From Sphingobacterium detergens (GTDB lineage: Bacteria > Bacteroidota > Bacteroidia > Sphingobacteriales > Sphingobacteriaceae): 64,000 nt of DNA. Below, one piece after another: positions 45,304-53,328 of this stretch (position 1 is the first letter of the stretch; every line of letters starts with the position of its first letter). A program made the position numbers and the translations under genes. Location of the stretch: positions 620,001-684,000 of the forward strand of contig NZ_RAPY01000002.1 in assembly GCF_003610355.1 (NCBI RefSeq), given 5' to 3'. The notes under the pieces are model-generated. The model was not told where the DNA came from, ran no database searches, and saw only the letters and a program-made list of their open reading frames with translations.

Positions 45304-47184
45304 TTAATAACCCGGATTTTGAGTCAATAGCGCATTTTGATGCAATTGTACTTCCGGAATCGGTAGTAATAATTTGTTTTTATCAATTGAAAGCTCAAGT
45401 TCAGCCCGCTGTACGCGTTTGAGTGCAGCAAAATACAGCCCCTCATTTTTCATGTCCTGACCATAAACATCGGCAATTGCAAGCCATACAGATGGACCGG
45501 AAGTGATCAGCTCCGTAGAACCATTTCTTTTACGGATTTGATTAAACTGCTGCAGTGAGCTCAATGTGTTTCCGAGATGGTAATCGACTTCACTGCTTAT
45601 TAATAAAACCTCCGAATAACGGACGATATGATGAATACGGCCTTTTGAATACCAGGCGGCGTTGTCATTACGGGGAATGCTACCCACAGCCTCAAAATCC
45701 CAGCTCAATATTCCTTCAGGAACCAGTGAACTATGAACTTTAAAGGGAGCAGCAAGGCTGTATAAGCCGGATTGCATGAGGCGGTCTAATTGGACTCTGG
45801 CTTCGGCATACAAACCCTGATCGCGGAGAAGGCGGGCCAGCACAGTAGCCCCAAGGCCATAGTCTGCCTGTGCTAATTTGGGTACAGCAGTTTTTAAGCC
45901 ATTGATCAGCTCGGTCCTGACATTTTCAGTTTTGCTCCGTGCTATTGCCGGACCGTTCTCTAGTTCTTTATAATTGTCAGGATGGACAAAAACCGGGTCA
46001 CCCCATAGGTTGATCATCTGATCGTAAAGTAGGGCGAGATAGGTATAACCAGTATATTGAAACTGTTGTGCATCCATTACTTTGGTCTTACGAGATTGAT
46101 CAACAAGGAGGTTTATCGCTCGGATCAGTCTATAGTAGCTGTTATAAAGATCCGAATTGAGCGGATTGGAAGCTGATACCCGATGACGATAAAATTGGGT
46201 GTAGTCCTCCAAGGTCGTGTTGCCGAGTGTTCCTGAATATAGGCCTTCCAGTATGAAATATTTCTCGGAAAGCCTGACCATATCCAAACGGATGGAATTG
46301 TTGAAAGTCTGAAAATCTTCAAGTGTTTTGAAAAAACTATCTTTGATAATTTCACCCACTATTCTTACAGTGAATTGATCCTGAATATTAAAGTTTTTTA
46401 GTTCGAGACCGTTATCCTTATAGTGTTTTTTGATATTAAAAATAAGGAGATCGGTATTTAAGTGGCTGAGGCTATTTTTGAAAACAGTACTTACAGTTTC
46501 GGATAGTCTACCATCCGTTTCCAGATCGTCAGCAATTGTTTGGATCAGTGCGACCAGTTTGACATTGTCTGATTCACTGGCTTTTAAAAGTGCTGCTGAT
46601 ACAGCCAACAGGATAGCGGCATGATCGCTACTGTCGCTCAGACTGATACTTTCGGTAGTTGACGGAGCTGCGGTCCCGACAAAAAGGGCTTTGTATACTT
46701 CGGCAATGGCCTGCGTTTTAGCTGTCTTGAAATCCAGTTTTTGGGATTGAACCAGGTACTGGACACGCTTCTGTTCCAGCTGACCGAATATATTTAAATT
46801 GAACTGCTTTTTATCCCGGATATTAACCAGGGAACTTAACTTTATCGGAGTGGTAGACTGATGACCCGTGATTTCGTCAAAATAATTTCCGTCTATATTG
46901 ACCTGAATAAAATCACTTTTTAACGCAATATTCTGAAATTCAAAACTGCCTTTATCATCGATTGTTTTTGTGGTAAAAGTACGCCCAGTAGGCTTTAACT
47001 GATTGTCTAATTCTTGTATGGTTAAACTTGCTCCCTTACTAAATGGGCCTTTTTCGGCAGCTCCTGAAAGAGAAATGCTGTTTTCTACTGGGGGAGGGTC
47101 TACAGATTTCGAACAGGAACTGATCCCTACAAGAGCGATCAATACTAGTAATATAGGTTTTAACCGAATAAAGCGTGCTGTCAT
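45304..47184 (-). CDS. Orphan SusD-like lipoprotein fused to an N-terminal domain
   Basis: I use the ATG at 47182-47184, giving 626 residues with a lipoprotein signal ending VGISSC (Cys24). Residues about 33-180 form an extra domain with the pattern GAAEKGPFSKGASLTIQELD and TGRTFTTKTIDDKGSFEF, then a helical part (YLVQSQKLDFKTAKTQAIAEV). Residues about 290-626 are SusD-like, ending NQIRKRNGSTELI and the NPGY terminus typical of SusD. It has no SusC neighbour and no operon partner. Function is inferred as surface ligand binding; the N-terminal domain looks like a widespread Bacteroidota domain of unknown role. Confidence 0.88.
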   Translation of the reverse strand: MTARFIRLKPILLVLIALVGISSCSKSVDPPPVENSISLSGAAEKGPFSKGASLTIQELDNQLKPTGRTFTTKTIDDKGSFEFQNIALKSDFIQVNIDGNYFDEITGHQSTTPIKLSSLVNIRDKKQFNLNIFGQLEQKRVQYLVQSQKLDFKTAKTQAIAEVYKALFVGTAAPSTTESISLSDSSDHAAILLAVSAALLKASESDNVKLVALIQTIADDLETDGRLSETVSTVFKNSLSHLNTDLLIFNIKKHYKDNGLELKNFNIQDQFTVRIVGEIIKDSFFKTLEDFQTFNNSIRLDMVRLSEKYFILEGLYSGTLGNTTLEDYTQFYRHRVSASNPLNSDLYNSYYRLIRAINLLVDQSRKTKVMDAQQFQYTGYTYLALLYDQMINLWGDPVFVHPDNYKELENGPAIARSKTENVRTELINGLKTAVPKLAQADYGLGATVLARLLRDQGLYAEARVQLDRLMQSGLYSLAAPFKVHSSLVPEGILSWDFEAVGSIPRNDNAAWYSKGRIHHIVRYSEVLLISSEVDYHLGNTLSSLQQFNQIRKRNGSTELITSGPSVWLAIADVYGQDMKNEGLYFAALKRVQRAELELSIDKNKLLLPIPEVQLHQNALLTQNPGY

Positions 47185-47352
47185 AAAACTAATTTTATAT
47201 AGGGTATTGAATAGGGGCAAAATTGACTTGGCCTAATCGGTTGAAAGATAAGTAAAATGTATTTGTGTATTTTCCTTTGAATAAGAAAATTACACTAAAG
47301 TGTTTGAGATTAGTACCTGATCGCTTTTTTTATCGAAAAATAATGCATTAAT

Positions 47353-47580
47353 ATGTTAATTATTACCTTAATTGGATTATTTGGCATAATATCTGTTGCA
47401 ATAGCGATATATATCAACCTACGGGGAAAATGGGCTGATATGCCTAATTACAACCGTAGAAAAAACCACCAAATAATATATAATGAGAGAGCCTCCGGAT
47501 GGAGGCTTTTTTCTTTTTTTGGCCATCGGATTTATTCTTGCAGATTGTTGGGTATTTTTGTTAATTTAATTATGGAATAA
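47353..47580 (+). CDS. Doubtful small membrane-protein reading frame
   Basis: A 75-residue frame starts with ATG and a hydrophobic segment (LIITLIGLFGIISVAIAIYI) that looks real. Its second half passes straight through a terminator hairpin at 47490-47513 and looks random. It may be the remnant of a longer gene, a short protein cut by mutation, or not coding at all with the region serving as a small RNA. It is included because the N-terminal helix is convincing. Confidence 0.3.
   Translation: MLIITLIGLFGIISVAIAIYINLRGKWADMPNYNRRKNHQIIYNERASGWRLFSFFGHRIYSCRLLGIFVNLIME
47490..47515 (+). terminator. Terminator hairpin within/after small reading frame
   Basis: AGCCTCC, a 4-base loop GGAT, and GGAGGCT form a 7-base GC-rich stem followed by TTTTCTTTTTTT. 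It is a canonical plus-strand terminator with no obvious complete gene upstream. Confidence 0.75.
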
Positions 47581-47597
47581 TTTCGGTTATACCATCT

Positions 47598-47621
47598 GAT
47601 TATAAAAGGGAAATTATAATC
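47598..47621. repeat. Short inverted repeat before lipoprotein gene
   Basis: GATTATAA and TTATAATC (8-base arms, 8-base spacer) lie 26 bases before the ATG at 47647. This AT-rich repeat could be an operator; no other support was found. Confidence 0.3.
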
Positions 47622-47646
47622 GTAATAATTTTAGCGTATAAAAATA

Positions 47647-48096
47647 ATGAAATCTCTACGGTTATTTTCTGTAGTTTATATTTTACTATTTGGCTTTAGC
47701 TGTCGCTCGAAACAAGAGCCTCCTAAGGTATGTCATATTATTTATACCATGGGATTTGGATACATTAGTCTAAAATTTGATGAGACCGGAAATGCAAAGG
47801 CAAGCGCGGGAAGACGCTACGACTTAGACGCTCATCACTTTAGGCCTGAAACTGTTACAGACAGTATCGAATTTCAGCTAAAGAATAGTACTATCTTTTT
47901 GAAAAAATTGGAGGAATTCAAAGAACCGAAAATAGAGAGTGCGCAAGGCTACAGTAGGACGCAGATTTTTCTAAATGATTCCCTTTATTATGATACAAAA
48001 ATGTATTCATCTGATTTTGGTGACCTCTATTCAATTATTTCTGATGAAATACCGAATGAATTTAACCCTTTTAAAACCAGTAGATTCGGATATTGA
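47647..48096 (+). CDS. Small AT-rich orphan lipoprotein
   Basis: The 149-residue protein has a lipoprotein signal (LLFGFSC, Cys19) and no recognised family. The mature part is charged and beta-rich, with a C-terminal PNEFNPFKT segment. It opens a run of three short lipoprotein genes (47647, 48115, 48922) with AT-rich composition unlike the flanking conserved genes. The arrangement resembles an accessory island, possibly of toxin-immunity type, but no toxin is visible. Confidence 0.75.
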   Translation: MKSLRLFSVVYILLFGFSCRSKQEPPKVCHIIYTMGFGYISLKFDETGNAKASAGRRYDLDAHHFRPETVTDSIEFQLKNSTIFLKKLEEFKEPKIESAQGYSRTQIFLNDSLYYDTKMYSSDFGDLYSIISDEIPNEFNPFKTSRFGY

Positions 48097-48114
48097 CGAG
48101 ATTTTTGTTGTTTT

Positions 48115-48663
48115 ATGAAGAGTAATCTAAATACATTTTTATTTTTTTATGCCATATCTTTTTCTGCTTTGTTCTTGTTTTCTTGTGGACCTAAGAAAAA
48201 GAAGCGGGAAAAGGAATTGCGGATTTTGTTTAATCAAGAATTCGTTGATGAGCAGTACGGTGAGGAAAGGTACTTGAGTGATTCCTATAGGTATGATTCC
48301 GCTGCATTTTTTGTTGCTGACAATGATACAGTTCCGCTAGAAAAATGGTATAGCCTGCTGGATGAAATGGCCAAATTAAAACGGTACAAACCCGAAATGA
48401 ATGATATTATACATAAACATAATTATTGTTCAAATCTAGAGATCGAGTTTTTCGACCATGAAAAATCGTTATGTCAATTGTGTTTGAACCCAGATAACAA
48501 AACTGTAAGGTTAAATTATTTGGTTTATGAGGTCAACCCACAGTTGCTTTCCTTTTTTCGTAATTATATATCACAGGATTCAGCAGTTTTTATGGCTAGT
48601 GGAAAAAGTGATTATGTGAAGAAAGTAATGTTTAATGATCGGAAGACTAATGGGAGTCAGTGA
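48115..48663 (+). CDS. Small AT-rich orphan lipoprotein
   Basis: The 182-residue protein has a lipoprotein signal (ALFLFSC, Cys24) followed by a very basic stretch (GPKKKKREKEL). No family was recognised. A CSNLEIEFFDHEKSLCQLCL segment holds three Cys residues and might bind metal or form disulfides. It begins 18 bases after the previous lipoprotein gene and is probably co-transcribed with it. Confidence 0.75.
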   Translation: MKSNLNTFLFFYAISFSALFLFSCGPKKKKREKELRILFNQEFVDEQYGEERYLSDSYRYDSAAFFVADNDTVPLEKWYSLLDEMAKLKRYKPEMNDIIHKHNYCSNLEIEFFDHEKSLCQLCLNPDNKTVRLNYLVYEVNPQLLSFFRNYISQDSAVFMASGKSDYVKKVMFNDRKTNGSQ

Positions 48664-48757
48664 ATAAATTTAAGGGAATGGAAATTTATCCTGAATGTTA
48701 TGATAAATAGTCAAATTTGAAATTTATACAGCAATATCTTCTTGAAAAGAGACGTAA

Positions 48758-48976
48758 GATCAAATTGAGACTTGGCCGGTCAGTGGAGCGATCATTGGTA
48801 GTTCAATTGGTGGAGCTTTGGATTTTGCAGCTCATGAGGATCATGCATCTGATGTTCGGTACGTTTTGGGAGGGATGCTACAAAAGGAGTATAAAGATTA
48901 TCTTTCAAAAAAATGTGATGTATGTCGATTAGGAAATTACTACAGCTGCTTGTCATTCTTTTTTACCTTGTTTTAA
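48758..48976 (+). pseudogene. Gene fragment with glycine-zipper-like segment
   Basis: A 72-codon open frame without a credible start codon encodes a segment with small-residue spacing (WPVSGAIIGSSIGGALDF), then a charged helix and a KKCDVCR-like end. It shares its last 55 bases with the start of the next lipoprotein gene in another frame. Stops in all frames precede it. I read it as the remnant of a lost gene in the lipoprotein island; a real gene with a rare ATT start is less likely. Confidence 0.35.
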
Positions 48977-49422
48977 TGAGCTGTAATCAAAAATCCCAAG
49001 TGGGAATCATTGATGATCCCAGAGATCTGGAATTACCTCAGAAAGTAGCTGATTCGCTTTGGCGTAAAGCAATTAATGAAGGCGACTTCAAGGCTTACAA
49101 TGAAGTTTCAACTAATTATTGGCTCGTCTTAAAAATGCCTGAATTATATTATTATGCGCTATTGATGGCGAATAGACATCAATGTCCGGAGGCATATTTG
49201 AATCTATATGAGATGCTTATAGGGGAGGGAACGATAAATGGAGTAGAAGTTAACGGCAAGGATAGCATCTCGCGGAATCAAGCATTATTTTATCTGCTCA
49301 AGGCTTATGAGCTTGGTGAAGAAGATGCCGTCTATAGTGTGTATAAAGAGTTTGGTGATAGTATTTCTCTTCCTAAATCGATCAACTATCTAAAGAAAAT
49401 TCAGAAATTTTATACAAATTGA
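48922..49422 (+). CDS. Small lipoprotein with Sel1/TPR-like helices
   Basis: The 166-residue protein has a lipoprotein signal (YLVLMSC, Cys21). The mature part is helical with Sel1-like spacing (LYYYALLMANRHQCPEAYLNLYEML, QALFYLLKAYELGEEDAVYSVYKE), suggesting a repeat-protein interaction surface. It is the last gene of the AT-rich lipoprotein run, 150 bases before the Fic gene and its box array. Similar lipoproteins sometimes act as immunity or binding partners of secreted proteins; this is not shown here. Confidence 0.78.
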   Translation: MSIRKLLQLLVILFYLVLMSCNQKSQVGIIDDPRDLELPQKVADSLWRKAINEGDFKAYNEVSTNYWLVLKMPELYYYALLMANRHQCPEAYLNLYEMLIGEGTINGVEVNGKDSISRNQALFYLLKAYELGEEDAVYSVYKEFGDSISLPKSINYLKKIQKFYTN

Positions 49423-49450
49423 TGTGACCTCATAGCAATTGACCATTTTG

Positions 49451-49555
49451 TTTTGTCGCAATACAAGTATATTGCGACAAAATATAATGATAAATGTCGT
49501 TATAAATCTAAATTGCGACATTTTATTTGTATTATTGTCGTAATAACTGTCGCAA
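49451..49555. promoter_or_regulatory. Array of six phased TGTCG boxes upstream of fic
   Basis: Six copies of TGTCG or its reverse (starts 49454, 49475, 49495, 49516, 49536, 49548) occur in about 100 bases. The first five centres are spaced 21, 20, 21 and 20 bases apart, all about two helical turns. The first two form a perfect 13-base inverted repeat (TTTTGTCGCAATA / TATTGCGACAAAA, 49451-49463 and 49470-49482). The array ends 16 bases before the ATG of the Fic gene, whose product has an N-terminal winged-helix domain, so self-regulation is likely. Confidence 0.7.
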
Positions 49556-49571
49556 ATAATGCAGATGTATT

Positions 49572-50969
49572 ATGGGAAAACAACGGGAAATTGAGCAGCA
49601 GATCTATAGGATCTTGCAGACTTTGGGTAAATTTGCGCAAGGAGCTTCATTGAAAGAGATTAGGGAAGCGTCCGGATTGCTTATTGAGACCAGATCGCTG
49701 CAAAGGCGTCTCGAGAAATTGAAAGAGGAGGGAGCAGTATACCTATCCGGTAACATGCGCTCCACGATGTACCATCTTTCATCGTTGACGGAAAAAGGAG
49801 CTATGCTAACGGAACCCTCATTTCCGTTTGAAAAGTCAGCAGAAATTCCGCTGTCTTCTGAGGGGGAGGAAATTAAGATGCTTGTTGGCCGACCACTGAC
49901 TGAACGGATTCCCATTGGTTACCAGGCTGATTTTCTGCTGAACTACCGTCCCAATATAGATCGTTATCTAAGTAATGATGAAAAACGGCAGCTAGCCGAG
50001 ATAGGTCAGACAAATACACTGGATCAACCCGCAGGAACATACGCGAGATCGGTACTGGAACGGCTGTTGATCGATCTTTCGTGGAATTCAAGTCGGCTGG
50101 AGGGAAATACCTATAGTCTATTAGATACCCAATATCTGATCTCTTTGGGTAAAAAGGCGGACCGCAAGGATGATGCTGATGCTCAGATGATTCTTAATCA
50201 TAAGGAGGCTATTGAATTTCTTGTTCAGGGAGGCGAGGAGATAGATTTCAATGTGTATACGATTACCAATCTGCACGCACTGTTAGCAGATAATCTTCTT
50301 CCGGATTCCGCTGCTGCCGGTCGACTGCGAACATTTGGAGTCGGTATCACAAGATCTGTTTTTACACCATTGGCGATACCTCAGCTCCTTGATGACTTGT
50401 TCAGAACATTACTGAGTAAAGCGCAGGAAATTGAAGATCCATTCGAACAGGCCTTCTTTATCATGGTACAGCTGCCGTATCTGCAGCCTTTTGATGATGT
50501 CAATAAACGCGTTTCCCGCCTGGCAGCAAATATACCTTTTAACAAACGTAATCTGTCGCCATTGGCATTTGTGGATGTTCCCGAAGAATTGTATGTTAAA
50601 GGATTGCTTGGGGTATATGAACTCAATCGTATAGACCTGTTAAAAGATGTTTTTATATGGTCATATAAGCGTTCGGCAATGCGTTATGCTGCTATCAAGC
50701 AGTCTCTGGGAGAGCCTGACCTGTGGCGGATGCAGTATCGCGATGATATCCGACAGGTGATCCGGGCGATCATCCTAGAGTCGATGGCTCATCAGCAGGC
50801 CGTCAATACCATCGCACAGTACGCTGAACGGATTGCCGAAAGCGACCGACAGAAATTTATAACTGTTGTCGATACGGAACTGTTGTCCCTACACGAAGGG
50901 AATTTTGCCCGTTTTCGCATCAAACCGTCGGAATTTAGAAGATGGCAAGAAGTGTGGAAGAGAGATTGA
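49572..50969 (+). CDS. Fic-family protein with N-terminal winged helix and Gln-for-His active site
   Basis: The 465-residue protein has a winged-helix-like DNA-binding domain (about 1-75, LKEIREASGLLIETRSLQRRLEKL), an N-terminal inhibitory motif SSRLEGN (173-179) matching [S/T]xxxE[G/N], and a Fic fold. The active-site motif, normally HPFx[D/E]GNGR, reads LQPFDDVNKR (304-313). Gln305 replaces the catalytic His and Val310 replaces Gly. Fic proteins add AMP or other groups to targets; with Gln305 this may be inactive or have a changed activity. A C-terminal helical region (about 340-465) is of unknown role. A phased box array precedes the gene. Confidence 0.93.
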   Translation: MGKQREIEQQIYRILQTLGKFAQGASLKEIREASGLLIETRSLQRRLEKLKEEGAVYLSGNMRSTMYHLSSLTEKGAMLTEPSFPFEKSAEIPLSSEGEEIKMLVGRPLTERIPIGYQADFLLNYRPNIDRYLSNDEKRQLAEIGQTNTLDQPAGTYARSVLERLLIDLSWNSSRLEGNTYSLLDTQYLISLGKKADRKDDADAQMILNHKEAIEFLVQGGEEIDFNVYTITNLHALLADNLLPDSAAAGRLRTFGVGITRSVFTPLAIPQLLDDLFRTLLSKAQEIEDPFEQAFFIMVQLPYLQPFDDVNKRVSRLAANIPFNKRNLSPLAFVDVPEELYVKGLLGVYELNRIDLLKDVFIWSYKRSAMRYAAIKQSLGEPDLWRMQYRDDIRQVIRAIILESMAHQQAVNTIAQYAERIAESDRQKFITVVDTELLSLHEGNFARFRIKPSEFRRWQEVWKRD

Positions 50970-50987
50970 TGTCAATAGTCAGAAAAC

Positions 50988-51542
50988 TTATTTTACGATG
51001 AACCGTTTGGGGTATTCCGCTGCAGAATTGATATGGAAGTACTCGTCGAAATCTGCTTTGGGCGTACTGCTGTAATAATCGTTTAGCAAACCCAAAAATC
51101 CTTCGAGGTTAGGGGCGATAACATTACGGTCATTATCCCGGTTCCAATATTCAATTAGTTGCCCTCCCTGACCAGTAAATATTCCACCCTGATCATAACA
51201 AATATAACTACCGCCGCCATTATGAAAAATCGGGATCCAAAGCTCGTTCCACCAGTTCTCGATTTCAAAGTCGGTACCTATCATACTAGTCAGTTCCTGC
51301 GCAGTGTCCAATGCTTCTTCTAATGGTATAAACGTCGAGTTGTTAACAAAGGCTTCATAGCAGCTATTCCGCTGTCCATTTTTCCACTGATAGAATGCTT
51401 TGAGGTCTTGTGGGAGATGTATATCATATTTCTGCTCCAGGGCTTTGAGTGCTTCGAGGCTCAATTGGTTTTGCAAATCGCCATAGAAATCTGGTCTGAG
51501 ATTTTTGATATGTAAGTCTAAACTTTCCAGTGTCTCTGTCAT
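50988..51542 (-). CDS. SMI1/KNR4-family (SUKH) protein
   Basis: The 184-residue protein shows the SUKH pattern: LEALKALEQKYDIHLPQDLKAFYQWKNG at about 29-56 (named by position only in the middle), a central WIPIFHNGGGSYICYD and a C-terminal helical end. SUKH proteins are the commonest immunity proteins to polymorphic toxins in bacteria, though many have no known partner. It converges on the Fic gene, 18 bases apart, with no toxin gene nearby. Confidence 0.92.
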   Translation of the reverse strand: MTETLESLDLHIKNLRPDFYGDLQNQLSLEALKALEQKYDIHLPQDLKAFYQWKNGQRNSCYEAFVNNSTFIPLEEALDTAQELTSMIGTDFEIENWWNELWIPIFHNGGGSYICYDQGGIFTGQGGQLIEYWNRDNDRNVIAPNLEGFLGLLNDYYSSTPKADFDEYFHINSAAEYPKRFIVK

Positions 51543-51701
51543 AATACCTTTTCGGATGCTTTTTTAAAGTTACTCATTAAAATCACTTATGTCAATGGAT
51601 TTAGATTATCTCCTTTCATCTGGTAGCTTTACAATTTTTCCCTAACTTTAGTATAACAATTTATATTCTATAGGGTATAAACACAAACCTGGTTAATAGT
51701 T

Positions 51702-52229
51702 ATGAAAAAGATCGAACTGATCCCACTTGTCGGGATTGATATTGAGAATTTAGGGGCAGTGGCTTTGGGTATGGGTCAAATGGAAGTGCAAGCTATTCTT
51801 GGACCACCTTCGGATGCACTGGATGGCCAGTATTATTATGATGACCTCGAACTGAGGCTAGATTTCAATGATCATGGGAAACTTGAATTTATCGAAAGCA
51901 TTAACGGGCCATTTCCGGAAAAAACGGAAATTAGCATCTATGGACTGAACCCTTTTAAGGTGGAGGCTGAGGAACTGCTCAATATCCTCAGTGAAAAGAA
52001 CAGTGGCCCCGTTGATGATTCCGAAGCGGGATACTGTTATACCTTTCTGAATAGCGCAGTAGGTGTCTGGCGACAGATGACCGAGGAGGATATCCAAGAG
52101 GACATGGAGGCACTAAAGGCTGAAGGTGAGTATGAAGATAATGTGGATATGCTGCTCGAAGACCTGGAAAAATCCAAATTCTTCTGGACAATCGGAATCG
52201 GCGTGAAAGGATATTATTCGGGTCAATAG
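51702..52229 (+). CDS. Hypothetical acidic protein, immunity-like
   Basis: The 175-residue cytoplasmic protein is acidic, with GMGQMEVQAILGPPSDALDG near the N-terminus and a long acidic helix (TEEDIQEDMEALKAEGEYED). No family was recognised. Its size, acidity and position beside a SUKH protein fit an immunity-type protein, but this is inference. It is divergent from the SUKH gene (160-base gap). Confidence 0.72.
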   Translation: MKKIELIPLVGIDIENLGAVALGMGQMEVQAILGPPSDALDGQYYYDDLELRLDFNDHGKLEFIESINGPFPEKTEISIYGLNPFKVEAEELLNILSEKNSGPVDDSEAGYCYTFLNSAVGVWRQMTEEDIQEDMEALKAEGEYEDNVDMLLEDLEKSKFFWTIGIGVKGYYSGQ

Positions 52230-52246
52230 AACAGCGGTTAGTAACG

Positions 52247-52287
52247 TTTTTTAGCCTAAGGATTTATGTATACTTAGGGCTGAAAAA
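52247..52287. terminator. Possible bidirectional terminator, weak
   Basis: TTTTTTAGCCTAAG and CTTAGGGCTGAAAAAAA form an imperfect stem with one bulged G and a 12-base loop between two convergent genes. The T-run forms part of the stem rather than following it, so function is uncertain. Confidence 0.4.
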
Positions 52288-52340
52288 AAGTTGATGCAAA
52301 ACTGGTGGATTCGGATGAACTCGTTTTTTGAAGAGGGAAT

Positions 52341-53255
52341 TTATTGAAACAGCTGCCTAAACTCAACAGGACTTTGTTGGGTGGTTTTCTTGAAGACTTT
52401 ACTGAAAGATTGCGGGTGCTCAAATCCAAGTTCATAGGCAATTTCGCTGATTGACAAGGAGCTGGTGCTCAGACGAACTTTGGCATACTCAATCATTTTA
52501 TGTTGGATATGCTGCTGCGTATTTTGTTGCGTGTAGACTCGGAGGACGCTGCCCAGATAATTGGGAGATAAGTTGAGCTGCTGCGCCAGAAAACTGACTG
52601 TTGGAACACCATGCTCCTGCAATTTGTCTCGGTCAAATTGCGCGGAAAGGAGCTGCTCAAATCGTATGACAAGTTCTTGGGTTGATTTTTTTCGGGTGAT
52701 AAACTGACGCTCGTAAAACCGCTCTGCATAAATGAGTAAGCGCTCTATCTGCTTAAGGATCAGCTCACGACTGAATTTGTCGATATTAGACTGATACTCT
52801 TTTTCAATGTTCTGGAGAATATCCACGATAGTAGCTTCTTCTTTATCCGAAAGAAAAAGGGCCTCGTTGACTTCATATTGAAAGAAATCGTATGTATGGA
52901 TATGCTTTGCCAATTCGCTGTTCCACAAAAAATCGGGATGTACCAAGAGAATCCAGCCACTAGGTTCGGTACGGATCTCTTGATTGATCTCAACTTTTAG
53001 AAATTGTAAGGGCGAGACAAAGGTAAGTACCCCCGAATCAAAATCATATTGCTGTTGTCCATAATTGAATTTGGCGTTTACATTTCGCTTTAATCCGATC
53101 GAATAAAAGTGCTGGATCCAATTTAACTTGGTGTCATTGATCGGGTAGTGTACCTGACTATAATCAACCAGACTGATTAATGGGTGTTCTGGCTTGGGCA
53201 GTCCGCAGAAGCTATGGAACTCCGAAAGGGAATGAAAGCGAAATGTATTCTCCAT
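52341..53255 (-). CDS. AraC-family transcriptional regulator
   Basis: The 304-residue protein has an N-terminal cupin-like sensing region (about 25-160, TFVSPLQFLKVEINQE) and a C-terminal AraC DNA-binding domain of two helix-turn-helix motifs. The conserved LNLSPNYLGSVLR and IAYELGFEHPQSFSKVFKK segments fall at about 225-290, followed by the closing SPVEFRQLF. It is 73 bases downstream of the short-chain dehydrogenase gene on the same strand, so they likely share a transcript and the regulator may act on it. Signal molecule is unknown. Confidence 0.95.
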   Translation of the reverse strand: MENTFRFHSLSEFHSFCGLPKPEHPLISLVDYSQVHYPINDTKLNWIQHFYSIGLKRNVNAKFNYGQQQYDFDSGVLTFVSPLQFLKVEINQEIRTEPSGWILLVHPDFLWNSELAKHIHTYDFFQYEVNEALFLSDKEEATIVDILQNIEKEYQSNIDKFSRELILKQIERLLIYAERFYERQFITRKKSTQELVIRFEQLLSAQFDRDKLQEHGVPTVSFLAQQLNLSPNYLGSVLRVYTQQNTQQHIQHKMIEYAKVRLSTSSLSISEIAYELGFEHPQSFSKVFKKTTQQSPVEFRQLFQ

Positions 53256-53328
53256 AATTGTAAATTTACGTATTTTATCCTTTGTTATTACTGTGTAATC
53301 TTCGATACCATCGGCTTTAAAGCGCTAT

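Noticed and set aside
48717..48932. 71-codon frame starting with TTG
   Set aside because: The sequence looks random and basic, overlaps the glycine-zipper fragment in another frame and has no plausible start.
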